Assembly: GCA_017308235.1 (NCBI GenBank)
Contig: JAFKFL010000011.1
Location: 372,001 to 436,000, forward strand
Direction: 5' to 3'
Length of the DNA stretch: 64,000 bases
From: Alphaproteobacteria bacterium
GTDB taxonomy: Bacteria > Pseudomonadota > Alphaproteobacteria > Reyranellales > Reyranellaceae
A model generated the notes under the pieces. That model was given only the letters and a program-made list of their open reading frames with translations. It was not told the DNA's origin and did no database searches. Of this stretch, positions 7,962-17,336 are shown in pieces (position 1 is the first letter of the stretch; every line of letters starts with the position of its first letter). The translations under genes were made by a program, and so were the position numbers.

Positions 7962-10346
7962 GTGACCGATACGGACACCGAACCTTCGCAACGCCTGCCG
8001 CGCCGTGATGGGATCGGAGCCGCGGTCCGTCGGACGGAGGATCGCCGGTTGCTGACTGGTCGCGGGCGATATGCGAGCGATCTCTTTCCACCGAACCTCT
8101 GCTATGCCGCTCTCGTGCGCTCGCCGCACGCCCATGCACGCATACGTTCGATGGATGTCTCGCGGGCGGCGCGTCTGCCGGGCATCCTCGCCGTTCTCAC
8201 GGGCCACGAGGCAGCGGCGGACGGGCTGAAGCCGATGCCTCACAATCCTGATTGGACAGGTCCGCCCGATGTCGAGCTTCGGCTGCCGTCGGGATTCGAG
8301 ATCTACGTAACACCGAACGTTCCGCTGCCGACGGAGATCGTCCGCTATGTCGGTGAGGCGGTGGCCCTGGTGGTGGCCGAGAGCGAAGCGCTTGCCGCCG
8401 AGGCCGCGGAGCTGGTTGATATCGAATGGGTGCCTTTGCCGTCGGTGGTGGCCGTCCGTGAGGCCATGCGCGAGGAGGCACCGCGCCTTTGGCCGGACTG
8501 CAGCCGGAATCTTCCCCTCACCTGCGAAGTTGGCGACCGGGCGGCATGCGATCGCGCCTTCGCCGAGGCCGCCCACGTCGTGCGGCTGGACAGCTGGATC
8601 CACCGCGTCACCGGATGTCCCATGGAGCCGCGCGCGGTCGTCGGCGACTACGATGCCGTAAGCAACCGCTACACACTGTATGCCGCGTCGGGGCGCGGGG
8701 CCGTGCAGAGCCGCGAACGACTGGCCGCGACTCTTGGCGTGCCGCTGGAAAGTTGCCGCGCGGTTTTCGGCGATATGGGCGGCAACTTCGGGACGCGGAA
8801 CGCCTTCTCGCCGGAATTCGCTCTGATGCCCTGGGCGGCGCGGCGGGTTGGCCGTCCCGTCAAATGGATCGCTACCCGCTCGGAATGCTTCCTCTCCGAT
8901 TATCAGGCGCGCGACCTGACTTCGGTGGCTGAGCTCGCGCTCGACAAGGACGGCAACTTCCTGGGGTTGCGCGGCGAGAACATCATGAACGTCGGCGCCT
9001 ATACGGTTTACTTCTGGCCGTTGCGCAAGGGCCTCTCGATGATGCAGGGCGTCTATCGGATCCCGGCAGTGCATTTCCGAGGCCATGCCGTGTTGACCAA
9101 CACAGCACCCGTCGCGGTCTACCGCAGTGCTGGTCGCCCCGAAGCGATCTACATGATCGAACGGTTGATCGACCTTGCGGCCGCCCAACATGGCTTCGAT
9201 CGGGTCGACCTGCGGCGGCGCAATCTCATTCCTGCCGAGACTATGCCGTTCACCAATGCCGTCGGCGTCACCTATGACAGCGGGGACTATTGTGCCTGCA
9301 TGGAAGAGACCCTCGACAAGGCAGACTGGGCGGGGTTCGCGCGGCGCAAGGCGGGCTCGACCAGTCGTGGCCTGTGCCGCGGAATTGCCGTTGCCAACTA
9401 TATCGAGGTTGCAAGCGGCCCGCCGCGTGAGCGAGCCGAGCTCACGGTGTGCGATGACCGGACCGTCGAGCTTGTCGTCGGAACCATGAGCAGCGGCCAA
9501 GGACACGAGACGAGCTTCGCCCAACTCGTCGCGGAATGGCTGCAGGTGCCGTTTGCGCGCGTGCGCTTCACGGCCAATGATACCGATCGCGTCTCTGTAG
9601 GCGGTGGTTCGGTGTCGGGCCGTTCCATGCGGATGGTAAGCACCGCCGTTGGCAAGGCCGTTGAGCAGCTTCTGGCACGCGCCACTTCGGTGGCTGCTCA
9701 CATCCTCCAGGCCGAAGCCCGTGACGTCGCCTACAAGGACGGCGTCTTCGCCGTTCCAGGCGGCGCCAGCATTGGACTGTGGGAACTCGCCAATGCGGTC
9801 GCCGTTCCCGGCGCTCTGCCAAGCGAATTGAGTGGACCGCTGACAGGCGCCGGCGACATCACTGATCGTGCCGGCGGCTATCCCTATGGCTGCCACGTCT
9901 GCGAGGTCGAAGTCGATCCGGACACGGGCCAGGTCGATATCGTGTCGTGGACGGGCGTTGATGACGTCGGTCGCGCGATCAATCCAATGATCCTGCACGG
10001 CCAGGCGCACGGGGCCATCGCGCAAGGGTTGGGTCAGGCGCTTCTCGAAGCCGTTCAGTACGAGGCGGATACAGCTCAGCTCCTCACCGGATCCTTCATG
10101 GATTACCCGTTGCCTCGCGCCGACACCGTGCCATCGTTGCAGACCTTCATCACCGAGGTGCCGGCCAGCTCGCATCCCCATGGCATCCGCCCTGGTGGTG
10201 AAGGCGGTACCACGCCCGCGCTGGGCCTCGTCGTCAATGCGATCGTCGATGCGCTTTCCCAGTACGGCGTTGCCCATATCGAGATGCCGGCCACGCCCCA
10301 ACGCGTTTGGCGCGCTATCCGGGACGGGAGATTGTCCCTCAAGTGA
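7962..10346 (+). CDS. Xanthine dehydrogenase-family molybdopterin-binding large subunit (CoxL form II-like)
   Basis: A 794-residue molybdenum hydroxylase catalytic subunit starting with GTG. The N-terminal AOX/XDH hammerhead domain (RRTEDRRLLTGRGRYASD) and the large molybdopterin-binding domain are both present, including GGNFGTRN, the active-site loop VYRSAGRPEA near residue 385, and GGEGGTTPA near 743. The loop resembles the AYRGAGR type of form II aerobic CO dehydrogenase-like enzymes, not the AYRCSFR of true CO dehydrogenase. Such enzymes hydroxylate purines, aldehydes, nicotinate or other heterocycles. The FAD and 2Fe-2S subunits (coxM/coxS type), usually adjacent, are missing here. Co-directional with the enoyl-CoA hydratase. 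Confidence 0.92.
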   Translation: MTDTDTEPSQRLPRRDGIGAAVRRTEDRRLLTGRGRYASDLFPPNLCYAALVRSPHAHARIRSMDVSRAARLPGILAVLTGHEAAADGLKPMPHNPDWTGPPDVELRLPSGFEIYVTPNVPLPTEIVRYVGEAVALVVAESEALAAEAAELVDIEWVPLPSVVAVREAMREEAPRLWPDCSRNLPLTCEVGDRAACDRAFAEAAHVVRLDSWIHRVTGCPMEPRAVVGDYDAVSNRYTLYAASGRGAVQSRERLAATLGVPLESCRAVFGDMGGNFGTRNAFSPEFALMPWAARRVGRPVKWIATRSECFLSDYQARDLTSVAELALDKDGNFLGLRGENIMNVGAYTVYFWPLRKGLSMMQGVYRIPAVHFRGHAVLTNTAPVAVYRSAGRPEAIYMIERLIDLAAAQHGFDRVDLRRRNLIPAETMPFTNAVGVTYDSGDYCACMEETLDKADWAGFARRKAGSTSRGLCRGIAVANYIEVASGPPRERAELTVCDDRTVELVVGTMSSGQGHETSFAQLVAEWLQVPFARVRFTANDTDRVSVGGGSVSGRSMRMVSTAVGKAVEQLLARATSVAAHILQAEARDVAYKDGVFAVPGGASIGLWELANAVAVPGALPSELSGPLTGAGDITDRAGGYPYGCHVCEVEVDPDTGQVDIVSWTGVDDVGRAINPMILHGQAHGAIAQGLGQALLEAVQYEADTAQLLTGSFMDYPLPRADTVPSLQTFITEVPASSHPHGIRPGGEGGTTPALGLVVNAIVDALSQYGVAHIEMPATPQRVWRAIRDGRLSLK

Positions 10347-10509
10347 AGGGTAGCTCCTCAAGCCCTATGATCTCGTCCAGTGGCACGCTGAGAATGGTTC
10401 CGTCGGGCGTCACATAAATGACGTCGGCCTGCGGCGGAAGCAGAGGTTGGAGCGCTTCCAACATCGTCCGCACTGAGTATTCGGTTTCGGGACTTACGAG
10501 CTTGTCCAT
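10339..10509 (-). CDS. Small hypothetical protein (uncertain)
   Basis: The only sizeable frame in the 276-bp gap between two plus-strand genes. From the ATG at 10509 it gives 56 residues ending in a plausible globular stretch (VIYVTPDGTILSVPLDEIIG); the frame also opens further upstream to 10614. Codon choice looks compatible with coding. No clear ribosome-binding site and no recognised domain are visible. It overlaps the last 8 bases of the molybdenum hydroxylase gene in antisense. It could equally be a chance frame. Confidence 0.35.
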   Translation of the reverse strand: MDKLVSPETEYSVRTMLEALQPLLPPQADVIYVTPDGTILSVPLDEIIGLEELPFT

Positions 10510-10622
10510 CGACGAAGCATTCTGCCACTGAATGGAACTGAAGGGGGCCTGGACATTCTCTGCCGCTGGGCGGTCCGTGCTCTGGTTGACTCTTTCAATT
10601 GCGCCCCGGCACATTTCCTTAC

Positions 10623-11936
10623 ATGACCCTCTCCGTCCTCCTCGCCGGCGATTCGATCCTGCAGCGCCGGCTGAACAGCCGCGATGACGCCGAGCTCCGG
10701 CCGCTGTTCGACAAGGTGCGCGCCGCCGATGTCGCCTTTACCAACCTCGAGGGGTTGGCCAATGATTATCGCGGCGATCCCGCACTCGAGAGCGGTGGTT
10801 CACATTTTGGTGCGCCGGCATGGATTCTGGACGAACTGGTGGCGGCAGGCTTCGACCTCTTCGCGACCGCCACGAACCATGCGCTGGACTATTCGATTTC
10901 AGGTCTTCTGCACACGATCGAGGCCCTGGAGGGGCGTGGGCTTTCCTTCGCGGGTGTTGGCCGCAATCTCGAGGATGCGCGCCGGCCCTGCTATCACACG
11001 TCGTCCGCCGGTACCGTGGCGATGATCTCGTGCTGCTCGACCTTCGCCAAGGGGAACGAGGCAGGCGTGCAGCGGGTTGACCTGCCGGGACGTCCGGGAC
11101 TGAGCCCGCTGCATGTCGAGACGGTGCACGAGGTTACCGAGCAACAGTTCGCGGTACTTCGCGAGGTCGCCGATCAGCTCGGACTCGAGGCCGAGCGGCA
11201 GCAGAAGATCAAGACCGGCTTTGCGTTCCCGCTCGCTGATCCGGCACTGTTCCCGATCGGCGACCTCAAGTTCAAGTCTGCCAACCGAGCCCAAGTCCGC
11301 ACGCAGCCCAACACCAAGGACGTCGCGGCCATCAAGCGATGGGTCGGGGAGGCGCGGGGGCTCGCCGACCTGGTGCTGGTGAGTTTGCACGCCCATGAGC
11401 AGCTTGGCAGCAAGGAGGTGCCGGCCGAGTTCATTGGGACCTTCGCGCGCGAGATGATCGACGCCGGCGCCGATCTCGTGGTCGGGCATGGGCCCCATCT
11501 GCTGCGCGGGCTGGAACTTTATCGGGGCAAGCCGATCTTCTACAGCCTGGGCAACTTCATCGGTCAGAACGAGTTGGTCGCCAAGATTCCGGCTGATGGC
11601 TACGAGCGCTTTCGAGCCGAGCCCGACCTGACGCCTGGCCAAGTTTATCAAAAGCGCACAAAGGGTGACCAGGCCGGCTTCCCGGCTGACCGCCGCTATT
11701 GGGAATCGATTGTGCCGACACTCCAGTACGAAGGCGGTCCAAAGGGCGAGTTCGTTTTACGCTCGATCGAGCTGACGCCGATCTCGCTCGGCTGGAAGGA
11801 CGCCCGCCACCGGCGCGGCCGTCCACGCCTTGCTGAAGTCGAGGAAGGAAGCAGCATCCTCGATCGCTTCGCCCAGCTTTCGCGCCCGTTTGGCACCGAG
11901 TTTTGCGACGACAGGCGTTCGGTCAGATTGGGCTAA
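10623..11936 (+). CDS. CapA family protein (PgsA/CapA-type metallophosphatase fold)
   Basis: A 437-residue member of the CapA / poly-gamma-glutamate synthesis family, with a calcineurin-like fold. The motifs are in order: LLAGD near the start, FTNLEG, ATNHALDYS, SLHAHEQ, VGHGPH and FYSLGNFIG. In Bacillus the family belongs to poly-gamma-glutamate capsule production, but homologues are widespread in bacteria that make no capsule. No capB/capC partner lies nearby. There is no obvious signal peptide from the ATG at 10623; a slightly longer in-frame start at 10599 does not add one. The polymer-related name should be read as a family name only. Confidence 0.88.
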   Translation: MTLSVLLAGDSILQRRLNSRDDAELRPLFDKVRAADVAFTNLEGLANDYRGDPALESGGSHFGAPAWILDELVAAGFDLFATATNHALDYSISGLLHTIEALEGRGLSFAGVGRNLEDARRPCYHTSSAGTVAMISCCSTFAKGNEAGVQRVDLPGRPGLSPLHVETVHEVTEQQFAVLREVADQLGLEAERQQKIKTGFAFPLADPALFPIGDLKFKSANRAQVRTQPNTKDVAAIKRWVGEARGLADLVLVSLHAHEQLGSKEVPAEFIGTFAREMIDAGADLVVGHGPHLLRGLELYRGKPIFYSLGNFIGQNELVAKIPADGYERFRAEPDLTPGQVYQKRTKGDQAGFPADRRYWESIVPTLQYEGGPKGEFVLRSIELTPISLGWKDARHRRGRPRLAEVEEGSSILDRFAQLSRPFGTEFCDDRRSVRLG

Positions 11937-11956
11937 CGACGGCCTCGGAAGCTGCG

Positions 11957-13165
11957 TTACGCCACGGGCACGGTGACTTTCTCATTTCGCAGGCGCGTTA
12001 GCTCGGCAGCGGTGATTCCAAGCAGTTCGCTCAGGACAGCCTCGGTATGTTGTCCCAAGGTTGGCGCCGGCCGGTGGATTTCCGCCTTGCCGCCGGCATG
12101 AAGACGAATGGGTGAGATCGGCACGCGCGTGCGGCCGCGCTTTGGATGATCGATATCGACCCAGAATCCGCGCGCCTCGAGATGATGATCGTACGCCACT
12201 TCCCGCGCCGTCTTTACTGGCGCACATGGGACATGCGCGTCGTTGAGGAGCCGCAGGACGTCGTCCTTGCTGCGCGTGATCGTCCAGGCACCCACGATGT
12301 CGTCGATCTCCGCCATACGTTTGGCCCGGCCAGGTATGGTTGAGTAGTCCGGATTTTTGAGCAGATCGGGTCGGCCCAGTATCTGGCACATGGAATGCCA
12401 ATGCCGCTCGGCCGAAGTGAAGATCGCCACATAGCCGTCGATACACGGGTAGGTGTTATAGGGTGCGATGGCGAGCGCGGGGTGCCGGTTGCCGGTACGA
12501 TCGGGCACGTTCTGGTCGCCATCCATCACCGCGCCCAACGCTGAGGCGAGCGAGATCGCGGCCGCCTCGTGCATGGCGACTTCTACTCTCTGACCCATGC
12601 CGGTGCGTTCGCGCTGCACCAGCGCGCCGACGATGCCGGCGCAGAGATGGATCCCGGCCAGAAAGTCGCAAACGGCGGCGCCCGCCTTGGTCGGCGGTCC
12701 ATCGGCATGGCCGGTGGCATTGGTGATGCCGCTCATCGCCTGGATGGTCACATCCATGGCAGCCAAATTGCGATAAGGGCCATCGAGACCGAAGCCCGAG
12801 CTGCCGCCATAGACCAGACGCGGATTGAGCTTGTGCAACACCTCCCAGCCCAACCCCAGGCGATCCATGACGCCTGCGGCAAAATTCTCGATCAGCACGT
12901 CGGCCTTGGCGACCAACGACAGGAAGATTTCCTTGCCGTGCGGCTGCTTGAGGTCAAGCACCACCGACTCCTTGTTGGAGTTCAACATGACCAGGGGGTA
13001 GGGCTCGATTTCGCGCTTGCGCCGGCGGACGACGTCGCCTTCAGGTGGCTCGATCTTCAGCACGCGGGCGCCCATGAAGGAGAGTTGCAGTCCGCAGTAG
13101 GGACCGTTGTAGATCTGTCCCAGATCGAGCACGAGCATTCCATCCAGGGGGCGGCGGATGGTCAT
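11957..13165 (-). CDS. CaiB/BaiF-family CoA-transferase
   Basis: A 402-residue class III CoA-transferase. The N-terminal LDLGQIYNGPYCG and LKIEPPEGD match the family, and the catalytic aspartate is in AAMDVTIQAMSG (Asp138). These enzymes move CoA between carboxylic acids such as formate/oxalate, succinate/itaconate or aromatic acids. The start has GAAGGAGACC upstream. Length is normal. The next gene upstream on the same strand, about 200 bp away, is a Liv-type binding protein, so the acid imported by that system may be activated here; this link is an inference from position only. Confidence 0.93.
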   Translation of the reverse strand: MTIRRPLDGMLVLDLGQIYNGPYCGLQLSFMGARVLKIEPPEGDVVRRRKREIEPYPLVMLNSNKESVVLDLKQPHGKEIFLSLVAKADVLIENFAAGVMDRLGLGWEVLHKLNPRLVYGGSSGFGLDGPYRNLAAMDVTIQAMSGITNATGHADGPPTKAGAAVCDFLAGIHLCAGIVGALVQRERTGMGQRVEVAMHEAAAISLASALGAVMDGDQNVPDRTGNRHPALAIAPYNTYPCIDGYVAIFTSAERHWHSMCQILGRPDLLKNPDYSTIPGRAKRMAEIDDIVGAWTITRSKDDVLRLLNDAHVPCAPVKTAREVAYDHHLEARGFWVDIDHPKRGRTRVPISPIRLHAGGKAEIHRPAPTLGQHTEAVLSELLGITAAELTRLRNEKVTVPVA

Positions 13166-13368
13166 TGAGGTCTCCTTCTGTATCGAACTAAGTCGATCGC
13201 GAAAAACGAATGCCGGTTCATCGGACTGAAGCTACCGCGACTCCGCCGTGAATCCACTGCAATAGCCAGTTTTTGCACCTCGTCAGGGCGTTGCGCGTAG
13301 CGGACAGCATTTTCGCGGATCGGCGTATCTTCACTATCGGGAATGCAAGCAGGCTCGCGCTTTCGACG

Positions 13369-14586
13369 TTACGTACTTTCCGCCGACATGACCTCGCCGA
13401 ACAGATCCCAGGTCTCGCCCTTGAATCTCTCAAGCTGAACCGACTGAATGGGATAGAAGTCGGTCGGGCTGGTGTTGATGGTGATGCTTGGGAGCAGGCA
13501 CGGTACGCGGAATTTCTGGAAGCTTGCGGCCTGCTTCATGAGATTGGCACGCGTCAGCGTGTCACCGCACCTCTTCAGGGTTTCACGCATGAGGAAGGAG
13601 ACGCCGTAGGCATAAACGTAGTTGCCATCCGCTTGGTTGGCGCCTGGCATGTACTTGTTCATCCAATCGCGCCATGCCTTCATTTCGGTATCCTCGGCCC
13701 AACGCTTGTCGGTCGGATCCTTGATATAGGCTGCCGTGATGATGCCTTGGGCACTGTCGAAGCCGGCGGGCTTCAGAACAGAGGCGACCGACGCCGAGAC
13801 GTTGGTCAGGTACTGCGCAGGCTTCCAGCCGAGATCTGCCGTTTTGCGAATTGCTTGAGCCCCGAACTTTGGCGTGCCCACGTTGAAGAACACATTGGCA
13901 TCGGTATCCTTGAGCTGGATGACCTGAGACTCGACGGTCGGATCTGTCACCTCATAGGTGGCGATCTTCACGATCCTGCCGCTCTCGCTGCCCAGTCCTT
14001 TCTTGAAGCCATCGACGTAATCCTTACCGAAGTCGTCGTTCTGTATCAGGATGGCGATCTTGGCATCCTTGATATTCGCCAGGATGTGCTTGGCGTAGAT
14101 CTGACCTTCGGTGTTGTAGTCAGGCTGATAGCCCATGGTCCACGGGAAGTGCTGCGGGTCACCCCACTTCGAAGCACCCGTGGCGACATAGAGCTGTGGC
14201 ACCTTCTTGCTGTTTAGATACTTGTGAACAGCCGTGTTGGTCGGCGTGCCCAGTATGTTGAAGGTGGTGAATACCTTTTCCTGTTCGACGAGCTGGCGGA
14301 CCGCCTCCACGGTCTTTGCGGGATTCAAACCATCGTCGCGTGTGATGAAGTTGACCTTGCGGCCGTTGATGCCGCCCTGATCGTTGACCATCTTCCAGTA
14401 GCCCTCGATCCCCTTGCCGATGACGCCGTAGGCCGAAGCGGGGCCGCTATATGGGCAACAATGACCAATCTTGATCTCGCCGTCGGTGACTCCATCGTCA
14501 TACTTCTTCTGTGCGAATGCAGTACCTGCCCCGGACACGATGGTAGCGGAAGCACCACCGATGAACGCCCGCCTGTTCGCTTTCAC
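13369..14586 (-). CDS. ABC transporter substrate-binding protein (Liv/periplasmic binding type 1)
   Basis: A 405-residue type 1 periplasmic binding protein of the branched-chain amino acid / aromatic acid group. I take the GTG at 14586 (VKANRRAFIGGAS): GGAGG precedes it and it gives an RR-containing signal peptide with cleavage after AFA. The open frame runs 67 codons further up without a signal sequence. Typical features follow: IKIGHCCPYSGPASAYG, NDQGGINGRKV, NDDFGKDYVDGFKKGL. No permease or ATPase genes adjoin, so it must use a transporter elsewhere or act as an orphan sensor or binding protein. Ligands of relatives include amino acids, aromatic acids and amides. Confidence 0.9.
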   Translation of the reverse strand: MKANRRAFIGGASATIVSGAGTAFAQKKYDDGVTDGEIKIGHCCPYSGPASAYGVIGKGIEGYWKMVNDQGGINGRKVNFITRDDGLNPAKTVEAVRQLVEQEKVFTTFNILGTPTNTAVHKYLNSKKVPQLYVATGASKWGDPQHFPWTMGYQPDYNTEGQIYAKHILANIKDAKIAILIQNDDFGKDYVDGFKKGLGSESGRIVKIATYEVTDPTVESQVIQLKDTDANVFFNVGTPKFGAQAIRKTADLGWKPAQYLTNVSASVASVLKPAGFDSAQGIITAAYIKDPTDKRWAEDTEMKAWRDWMNKYMPGANQADGNYVYAYGVSFLMRETLKRCGDTLTRANLMKQAASFQKFRVPCLLPSITINTSPTDFYPIQSVQLERFKGETWDLFGEVMSAEST

Positions 14587-14854
14587 TAGCTTCGTCCTCC
14601 AAGAAATCCGCAGGAACCGTAGCACTCCCACCCGGGCATACACCGAAGGAAAGCCGGAACGCATCGCTTCGCGGAAAGCTTGCCAATGGTCGAAATGGAA
14701 GCACGCCAACAATCCAAAAAATCGGGCGTCGCGGATACTCGACATGCCGCTGCCCAACGGTTGCGCAAACGACAGCATCGGTACCAATGTTCGATCGCAA
14801 TGTCCCTTTTGTAGGCGTGCCTTCCTGATGAAGGACGCGGCATTCCCATGTGGC

Positions 14855-15772
14855 TCAGCTTGTGGCTTCCGGCAGCAGTTCCGTCACGACTCGTCGGTAC
14901 TCCTGGCAGAACCGTTTGGCGGTCGCCGACAATGGACGATGCCGCACCGACAGGATGCGTGGCCGGAGCGCGATGGCGGGAGAGAGGGGGATGGCGCGTA
15001 GTGTCGGCCACCAACCCAGGGCGAGGACATAGCGCTCGACGATCCCGGCGATGCCACAATGCGCCGCAGTCGCGCAGAGTGCCGTCGACGCACTGACCTC
15101 GATCGTGGGCGTAAAGGTCTCCTTCGCGCGATTGAACGCAGCGGCGATCCGCTGGCCGATCGGCGACTGCGTGGAAAAGGAGACGAGGGGCTGATCGCGC
15201 AAGTCGCGCGGCCGGATGCGTCTTGCCGTAGCAAGGGGATGGCCGCGTGGTACCACGACGCACATCGTCGATTGGCCGAAGTCTTCGGCTTGCAGCGACG
15301 ATTCGTCCGCGAGATCATGCACCAAGCCGAGATCGAGCGCTCCCCGCGATAACGCTTCGACGATTTGCCGCGTCGCCAGGATCTGCACTGAAATACGCAT
15401 CTTGGGATGTCGCTGCGTCACGGCCTGGATCGTCGGCGGCAAAAAGACATGGGCGAGCGTGGGAAGCGCACCGATCGTCACCTGGCTCACGCGCTCGTCA
15501 CGGATCGACTGGCTTGCCGCGGTCAGGACCGAAACCGAAGCGAAGACGTTGTCGACAGCCGGCATCAGGAGCTCGGCTTCCGGCGTTGGTCGAAGCCGGC
15601 CGTTGATCCGCTCGAACAGGGCGAAGCCCAGGCTGGTCTCGAGTTGGCGCAGCGCCTTGCTGATCGCGGGCTGTGAGACCTCGAGGACTCGCGCCGTTTC
15701 GGACGCCGAGCCGGTCTGCAGCAAGGTTCGAAAGGCCAGCAATTCACGGATTTTGGTCGTGGGGATGGTCAT
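14855..15772 (-). CDS. LysR-type transcriptional regulator
   Basis: A 305-residue LysR-type regulator. The N-terminal winged HTH is clear (LLQTGSASETARVLEVSQPAISKALRQLE as one helix-turn-helix block at about residues 16-44), followed by the periplasmic-binding-like effector domain. The ATG at 15772 fits the family; the frame opens further up to 15967 but adds nothing conserved. It is divergent from the MlrC peptidase and peptide-binding protein operon with a 94-bp shared region. By the usual LysR arrangement it probably controls that operon in response to a related small ligand. Confidence 0.92.
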   Translation of the reverse strand: MTIPTTKIRELLAFRTLLQTGSASETARVLEVSQPAISKALRQLETSLGFALFERINGRLRPTPEAELLMPAVDNVFASVSVLTAASQSIRDERVSQVTIGALPTLAHVFLPPTIQAVTQRHPKMRISVQILATRQIVEALSRGALDLGLVHDLADESSLQAEDFGQSTMCVVVPRGHPLATARRIRPRDLRDQPLVSFSTQSPIGQRIAAAFNRAKETFTPTIEVSASTALCATAAHCGIAGIVERYVLALGWWPTLRAIPLSPAIALRPRILSVRHRPLSATAKRFCQEYRRVVTELLPEATS

Positions 15773-15866
15773 AACCAGGAGTTCTATAAAAAGAAGAAAA
15801 CGATATTGGACTTCATGGGGCCGCAGTCGCAACCATTGTGAACCGTCCATCGGGGGGCTTTCGCGG

Positions 15867-17336
15867 ATGAAGATCGCCGTCGGCATGTTCAAGCACGAGA
15901 CCAATACGTTCTCGCCGGTGCCGACGCGCTGGCAGGATTTCGGTCCCGGCGGCCCGCTGTTCGGCACCGAGGCGTACGAAACCTTCCGCCGCTCGGGCTA
16001 TTCGATGGCGGGCCTCCTCGAGGAGGCCGAGGCGATGGGCGCCGAGATCTTCGTGCCGATCGCCGCCCGTGCGCTTCCCAGTGCGCCCGTCGAGCGCGAC
16101 GCCTTCGAGAGAGTGGCGGACGCACTCTGCGCCGCCGCCCGGCAATGCGATGCGATGATGCTCGACATCCATGGGGCGATGGTCGCCGAGCATTACGACG
16201 ACGGAGAAGGAGAGCTGCTGTCCCGGCTGCGCGCCGCCGCGCCCGGGCTGCCGATCGCACTGGCGCTCGACTCGCACGCCAACATCACCCAGCGCATGAT
16301 CGACAACTGCACCGTCATGCCGGGCTACCGGACCTATCCCCATCTCGACATGGTGGAGACAGGACGGCTGGCCGGAAAGCTGCTGCGCGATGCGCTCGAT
16401 GGAAGATTGAAGCCGGTGACGGCCATGGCCCGTGTGCCGTTGCTGCCCAACATGCTGCGCGTCGTGACCAGCGAGCAGCCGATGGCGCAGCTCATCGCCG
16501 CGGCGGCCGAAGCAGAGCGGGGCGGGATGCCCTGCGTCACTGTTTTCTCCGGCTTTCCGCTCTCGGATACGCCCGACTCGGTCCTGAGTGTCGTTGCGAC
16601 GTCGAATGGGGATATTGCCGAGGCCGAGGCCGTTGCCAAACGTATTGGCGACCTTGCCTGGTCGCTGCGTGAGCAGTTCACTGCCACGTTCGAACCTCTG
16701 GGCGACGCACTTGCTCGCGCCAAGGCCATGACAGGCGGTCCCGTCATTCTCGCGGATCTCTCCGACAACTGTCATTCCGGCGGCACGCAGGAGTCGATGG
16801 ATGTCGTCGAGGCCGCGCTCGACAAGGGGCTCGAGGGCATCCTGGCCGGGCCCATCGTCGATCGCGAGGCGGTGGCGCAAATGGTCTTGGCGGGCGTGGG
16901 CGAAACGCTGACGCTTTCGATCGGCGCTCGGACGCCTATCCCGGCCCTGCGGACGCCGCTTCGGCCGCTGCGTCTCACCGGACGCGTGCGTTCGATCAGC
17001 GACGGCCGGTTCACGGTCAAAGGGCCGGTCTTCACCGGCATGCAGGTCAATCTCGGCCGCACTGTCGTCTTCGATACCGGGCCGCTCGTCCTCGTGGTGA
17101 GCGAGGATCGGGTGGAGGCACTCGACCCGCAGCAATTCCGGCTGTTTGGACTCGAGCCGACGCGATTTCGCTACATCATCCTGAAGTCCAAGGTTCAGTA
17201 CCGGCCGGCTTTCATGCCGTTGGCGAAGGCCGCGATTGACTGCAACGGCACGGGCGTCGCGAGCCTCGATCTCGAATCCTTCGAATGGCGCAAGCTGAGG
17301 CGCCCGACCTTTCCTCTCGACAGGAGCAACGCATGA
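15867..17336 (+). CDS. M81-family metallopeptidase (MlrC-like)
   Basis: A 489-residue M81 peptidase related to microcystinase C (MlrC). It has the zinc-site landmarks of the family: FKHETNTFSP near residue 9, DIHGAMV, and DSHANIT, plus LADLSDNCHSGGTQ in the second half. MlrC hydrolyses linear peptides carrying the Adda residue, but most homologues are general hydrolases of short or modified peptides or hydantoin-like compounds. The start at 15867 has GGGGG upstream; the frame extends to 15216 only as antisense of the LysR gene. Its stop overlaps the start of the peptide-binding protein (ATGA), so the two are translationally coupled. Confidence 0.9.
   Translation: MKIAVGMFKHETNTFSPVPTRWQDFGPGGPLFGTEAYETFRRSGYSMAGLLEEAEAMGAEIFVPIAARALPSAPVERDAFERVADALCAAARQCDAMMLDIHGAMVAEHYDDGEGELLSRLRAAAPGLPIALALDSHANITQRMIDNCTVMPGYRTYPHLDMVETGRLAGKLLRDALDGRLKPVTAMARVPLLPNMLRVVTSEQPMAQLIAAAAEAERGGMPCVTVFSGFPLSDTPDSVLSVVATSNGDIAEAEAVAKRIGDLAWSLREQFTATFEPLGDALARAKAMTGGPVILADLSDNCHSGGTQESMDVVEAALDKGLEGILAGPIVDREAVAQMVLAGVGETLTLSIGARTPIPALRTPLRPLRLTGRVRSISDGRFTVKGPVFTGMQVNLGRTVVFDTGPLVLVVSEDRVEALDPQQFRLFGLEPTRFRYIILKSKVQYRPAFMPLAKAAIDCNGTGVASLDLESFEWRKLRRPTFPLDRSNA

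Noticed and set aside
7905..10361. 818-residue open frame on the minus strand
   Set aside because: It lies fully antisense to the molybdenum hydroxylase gene, has no recognisable domain, and is the usual mirror frame of GC-rich coding DNA.
10623..11936. A poly-gamma-glutamate capsule locus, suggested by the CapA-like gene
   Set aside because: No capB, capC or capD gene is adjacent and CapA-fold proteins occur widely without such a capsule.
13273..14217. 314-residue plus-strand frame
   Set aside because: Antisense to the Liv-type binding protein gene, which has a signal peptide and family motifs.
15813..17135. 440-residue minus-strand frame
   Set aside because: Antisense shadow of the M81 peptidase; His/Arg-rich composition with no motif.
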